Positions 11,538 to 14,969 of a DNA stretch of 14,969 nucleotides are shown one piece after another. Position numbers and translations under genes: made by a program. Under the pieces are notes generated by a model that did no database searches, had not been told where the DNA came from, and worked only from the letters and a program-made list of their open reading frames with translations. Each line of letters begins with the position of its first letter. The first letter of the stretch is position 1. This DNA is from Clostridium sp. (GTDB lineage: Bacteria; Bacillota_A; Clostridia; Lachnospirales; Lachnospiraceae). Location: the NCBI GenBank assembly GCA_023666975.1, contig JAMPAW010000076.1, positions 1 through 14,969 on the forward strand, given 5' to 3'.

Positions 11538-14500
11538 TGTCTTCCACTCCCTTCCCTTCTGCCACAAGCTTCACCAGGCTGTGCATGCCATTCTTTACCG
11601 CATAGCCAAAATCAGGCGTGATTTCCTTTCTCATTTCCCGGTCCGTATTCGTCAGCTTCAGGATATACTGATCTGCAATGCCGGAACCAACCCACACGCC
11701 ATTTCCCCGTCCGCAGTGCTTCTTATACCACGGTTCGACTGTGCGGATATTCATATTGCCCGCTTCATCGCAGATGACAAAATGCACCGCATATTCCGGC
11801 TCATTTTTCTCTAACAGCACCTTCAGCTTATCCCTGCCGTCCGGCGAAAGCTGCTCCACGATATCGGCATAATCCTGCAGGACGTAAACCACATGGGGAA
11901 ATTCTTCCCCTTCCGGCAGTTTCCCGCCGCTGTTTTTATACAGATTATTCCTTGATACAAGCAGGTTAAACAGTTCGACAATATGCTGTTCCATTTCATT
12001 GGTATAGTGCCTGCTGTTTTCCGTCTCGGACACCGCAATCTTTTGATTCGGGTCTAACACGATAAGGCTTGTCTGCCCTATCCGTGCAAGCACTTCGGTA
12101 ATTCCCTGCATAAACGGCAAAACATCCTCCATATCCAGCCCCAGCATAAGCGATACGGTCTGTTTTTCCATATCGAGGCAGGCATATTCTAAAGTCGCCT
12201 TACTGATTCCCACCGGAACCCTGCTTAACGGGCCAACCGCCTCCGCAACCGTATCCGCCGTCACCACATCGGGCAGTACCGGTATCTTTTTCGTTGTCCC
12301 GCTTCCATATTCCGCCTTAAGCTGCCGGCAGTAATCCCGTATAAAGCCAATCACGTTATTTCCGTGTTCTGTCACATAGCCCAGCTGGAATTCGTACACC
12401 TGATCCTCTTTAAAGATTCCACGGCCTTTATATTTTGCCGGATACATACCGCCCACATTGCCAAGCACACTGGCATAATCAGAAGCATCATTTAACTGCA
12501 ACACAAACTGCTGGTTAAAATTCTGTAAGATCCGGTAGCGGATATCGTTCGTATTGACTGCCGTTACGACAAAATAAATACCATATTTTGTTCCCTCTCT
12601 GGAAAGATAGATAATTTCATCTTCATGCTCATCATACTGCTCCATGAAAACGGCAAAATTGTTAATGGCAATGACCATATTGGCAACCGTATTGCCGGAT
12701 TCTGCGATATAGGACTGCATATCACCGCCATAAGCAGAAAACAGCTGTTTCCTTTCATTGATCTCATTCATCATCAGCTTGAACAGGTTGGTGATCTTTT
12801 CATCCTCTCCTCCGACCATCACCTCACCGACATGCGGCGCATCCCCAAATACACGCAGGCTTTCCGAAGAAAAATCCAGTATATACAAATTCAGTTCCTC
12901 CGGGCTGTGGTGCTTTGTCAGGGAATACAGCATGGCGATCAGGAAGGTGGTCTTACCCATGCCTGCCGCACCATAAACCACTGCATTTCCATCCCTTGAA
13001 ATCGGCAGCCTTAATACATCCTGCCGCTGCCTTGACGGATCATCATATTCTCCGATAACCGGACACAACGACCATTTCCGGTTTTCGACATGATATTTTT
13101 TCTCCAAATCTTCAAGATATATGTACTCGGAAATCGGCTCTAACCATAACGGCCTTACAAAGATCTGTTCATTCTCCGCCGTCTGCCGCAGGTAATCCGT
13201 AACCGCATCCAGCTGTTTTTGCGGATTGCGTATCAGGTTCTGCTTTCTCGGCTTCGCCTGTTTGATCACCTGTCCTGTCGTATCAAACACCTCAATACTA
13301 TCGTCCTTCTCCACCTGAACCTGGTCTGCCGGATAATACGGTGCTCCCGCCCATGCCGACTGCCCCAGTTCAAACAGTTCATTGTAACCGACCTGCAGAT
13401 AAAACCGCCCTGTTTCCACAAGCTCCGCGGCATCCGGACGTTTCAGCATATCCATACTGTCCGCACGGTCCTGCACCTTCAAGCATACCTTAAACTTAGA
13501 ATTACTCCAAATCTGGTCATCGACTACTCCGGCAGGCTTCTGTGTCGCCAGAATCAGATGCACGCCAAGGCTCCGCCCGATACGTGCCGCCGAGATCAGC
13601 TGTTCCATAAATTCAGGCTGCTGTGTCTTTAACTCGGCAAACTCGTCAGAAATAATGAATAAATGCTGTAACGGCTCATCTACAATGCCTTCCCGGTACA
13701 ATTTCTGATATTTGTAGATATCTACATTACTCTCATTGACCTTCTTGCCTGCCTCTACGAAAATAGCCTGCCTGCGCTTTAATTCACTCTGAATGGACAC
13801 TAAGGAACGGTTCACGGCAGCACCGTCCAGATTCGTGATAATCCCCGCTGTATGCGGCAGTGTTTCAAATGCCTTTGCCATTCCGCCGCCCTTGTAATCA
13901 ATGAGAATAAATGCCACTTCATAGGGGTGGTAATTGAGTGCCAGCGACAAAATATAAGTCATGATAAACTCCGATTTACCGGAGCCGGTCATACCTGCAA
14001 CGAGACCGTGGGGACCATGGTATTTTTCATGTAAATCCAGCTTGAACAGTTCGCCAAAGGTATCCACTCCGACCGGAACCTCCAAGGATATTGTGGGATC
14101 ATTTTCTTTCCAGCGGCTCAATACATTTAAATGCTCAATCTTACCGACCTGATACATTTCCAGAAACGTCATCATTTTCGGCAGGTTATAAGATGCCTGC
14201 TGGATATCGAGCTGCAGATTTGCAAGCTGCATGCACCACATATCAATGCTGTTTCGGATATAGATATCCGGCGTAAAGGTAACCCTCTCCCCGGAAATAT
14301 CCTTCTTGTTAAAGATTCTTCCCGAACTGCCTTTCAACTCCATGACCGTTGTGCATTCCTTCGGAAGATTCTTGATCTCATCATAAAAGGTAATAATACC
14401 CATATTCATATTGGATTTCTCCCGAAAAATCAGCTTTAACATATCCGCCTTATTTGCCAGTTTCCGGTCAAATGCCAAAATCATATAGTATGGGATGCAC

Positions 14501-14969
14501 GCCGCCCGCTCATCATCATGCAGTGCCATGCGGCTCTTTATCACCTGCTCCAAATATGCCGACACATCTTTAAGCTCTAGTGGATTTGCCGCCACAAAGC
14601 GGATTTTCTTATCATCATCCCATACATGCGGAATCCAGCGGAGCATTTCCAGCTCCTTTTCCTCTGCCGGATCAATCAGCAAAACCAGCTTAAATTCATC
14701 ATAGCTGTAATAGGTTACCATCTGAAGAATCAAACCCTTTGCAAATGCCAGCGTATCCTCCCTTGCACCGACTACGCCGGAAATATAATTTTCCAACAGC
14801 GAAACAATAATCGGAACCCCCTCAATTTTCTTTGGATTCTCACACATTTTCAGCATTTCTTTTTGCAGATTATCATCATCTAAAACAAATCTTCGTTCCT
14901 GATAGTTATATTTCACATCTGCCTGAATGCTGCCCTGTCCAACCCGAAGCTTTAAAAAATCATCCTGTC
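11530..14969 (-). CDS. essC: EssC/YukBA-type T7SS FtsK/SpoIIIE ATPase (N-terminus cut off by the window)
   Basis: The membrane motor ATPase of T7SSb. About 1146 codons are visible and the frame stays open to the right edge (…DDFLKLRVGQGSIQADVKYNYQ), so the GTG at 14916 is an internal valine, not a start. Full EssC proteins are near 1400-1500 aa; the FHA domains and membrane segments would lie outside. Domain 1 has Walker A GMTGSGKS (13972-13995) and Walker B LFIISDEFAEL, plus AARIGRSLGVHLILATQKP. Domain 2 has Walker A GAAGMGKT (12949-12972), but its Walker B position reads MVIAINNFAVF, without the usual acidic pair. Domain 3 (about 11530-12250) has no P-loop: LMLGLDMEDVLPF stands where it is expected. 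Domain 3 of EssC-type proteins is the known substrate-signal-binding site. The gene overlaps esaB at its end. Confidence 0.95.
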   Translation of the reverse strand, partial: QDDFLKLRVGQGSIQADVKYNYQERRFVLDDDNLQKEMLKMCENPKKIEGVPIIVSLLENYISGVVGAREDTLAFAKGLILQMVTYYSYDEFKLVLLIDPAEEKELEMLRWIPHVWDDDKKIRFVAANPLELKDVSAYLEQVIKSRMALHDDERAACIPYYMILAFDRKLANKADMLKLIFREKSNMNMGIITFYDEIKNLPKECTTVMELKGSSGRIFNKKDISGERVTFTPDIYIRNSIDMWCMQLANLQLDIQQASYNLPKMMTFLEMYQVGKIEHLNVLSRWKENDPTISLEVPVGVDTFGELFKLDLHEKYHGPHGLVAGMTGSGKSEFIMTYILSLALNYHPYEVAFILIDYKGGGMAKAFETLPHTAGIITNLDGAAVNRSLVSIQSELKRRQAIFVEAGKKVNESNVDIYKYQKLYREGIVDEPLQHLFIISDEFAELKTQQPEFMEQLISAARIGRSLGVHLILATQKPAGVVDDQIWSNSKFKVCLKVQDRADSMDMLKRPDAAELVETGRFYLQVGYNELFELGQSAWAGAPYYPADQVQVEKDDSIEVFDTTGQVIKQAKPRKQNLIRNPQKQLDAVTDYLRQTAENEQIFVRPLWLEPISEYIYLEDLEKKYHVENRKWSLCPVIGEYDDPSRQRQDVLRLPISRDGNAVVYGAAGMGKTTFLIAMLYSLTKHHSPEELNLYILDFSSESLRVFGDAPHVGEVMVGGEDEKITNLFKLMMNEINERKQLFSAYGGDMQSYIAESGNTVANMVIAINNFAVFMEQYDEHEDEIIYLSREGTKYGIYFVVTAVNTNDIRYRILQNFNQQFVLQLNDASDYASVLGNVGGMYPAKYKGRGIFKEDQVYEFQLGYVTEHGNNVIGFIRDYCRQLKAEYGSGTTKKIPVLPDVVTADTVAEAVGPLSRVPVGISKATLEYACLDMEKQTVSLMLGLDMEDVLPFMQGITEVLARIGQTSLIVLDPNQKIAVSETENSRHYTNEMEQHIVELFNLLVSRNNLYKNSGGKLPEGEEFPHVVYVLQDYADIVEQLSPDGRDKLKVLLEKNEPEYAVHFVICDEAGNMNIRTVEPWYKKHCGRGNGVWVGSGIADQYILKLTNTDREMRKEITPDFGYAVKNGMHSLVKLVAEGKGVEDNE

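Noticed and set aside
11567..11567. Start of the EsaB-like gene at 11567
   Set aside because: It lies 38 bases inside essC without a ribosome site. The ATG at 11537 has GGGAG at correct spacing and yields the family's usual length.
12564..14883. Several 60-137-codon frames overlapping essC on both strands
   Set aside because: All are covered by the EssC frame, which has clear ATPase motifs throughout; none has independent support.

Overview
This window carries part of a type VII secretion locus of the Firmicutes kind (T7SSb/ESX-like). It probably comes from a low-to-moderate GC member of the Clostridia, plausibly Lachnospiraceae. The reasons are the EssC-type ATPase with a YukD/EsaB partner, the AGGAGG-type ribosome sites, the PASTA kinase/PP2C pair and the BspA-like leucine-rich-repeat surface proteins with a basic C-terminal module. 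The species itself is an inference. Every gene I accept is on the minus strand, so the locus reads from high to low coordinates.

In transcription order: (1) 14969-11530, EssC, the motor ATPase. It runs off the right edge, so its N-terminus is missing. (2) 11537-11286, a YukD/EsaB ubiquitin-like protein overlapping the end of essC. (3) 11233-8996 and 8935-7898, two Sec-exported surface proteins (BspA-like LRR; Big_2 Ig-like fold plus Thr/Glu linker) that share a C-terminal module. (4) 7721-4972, an AT-rich five-gene cassette: two WXG100-type small proteins, a 484-aa candidate effector with an unrecognised C-terminal half, and two tandem DUF4176-like proteins. The space in front of it holds a two-copy 21-bp direct repeat. 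(5) 4883-4268, a second WXG100 pair that looks like the core EsxA/EsxB-type substrates. (6) A hairpin and a promoter, then 4096-956, a PASTA-domain Ser/Thr kinase with a huge E/R/K-rich helix between kinase domain and membrane, and 925-146, a PP2C phosphatase followed by a good terminator. (7) 25-1, the first eight codons of another gene with its own ribosome site.

How they may work together: EssC drives export and EsaB is the usual small accessory. The WXG100 pairs are substrates or co-substrates. The 7721-4972 cassette resembles an LXG-type effector module (two small helical partners, effector, DUF4176 proteins). The kinase and phosphatase could control the machine, because Firmicutes EssC proteins normally carry N-terminal FHA (phosphothreonine-binding) domains, although that part of EssC is outside this window. 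The genes essA, essB and esaA are not seen and would be expected further upstream. No stretch above 300 bases lacks a gene; the longest gaps are 4097-4267 and 7722-7897, and both are described. I saw no tRNA, rRNA, CRISPR array or intact insertion sequence.
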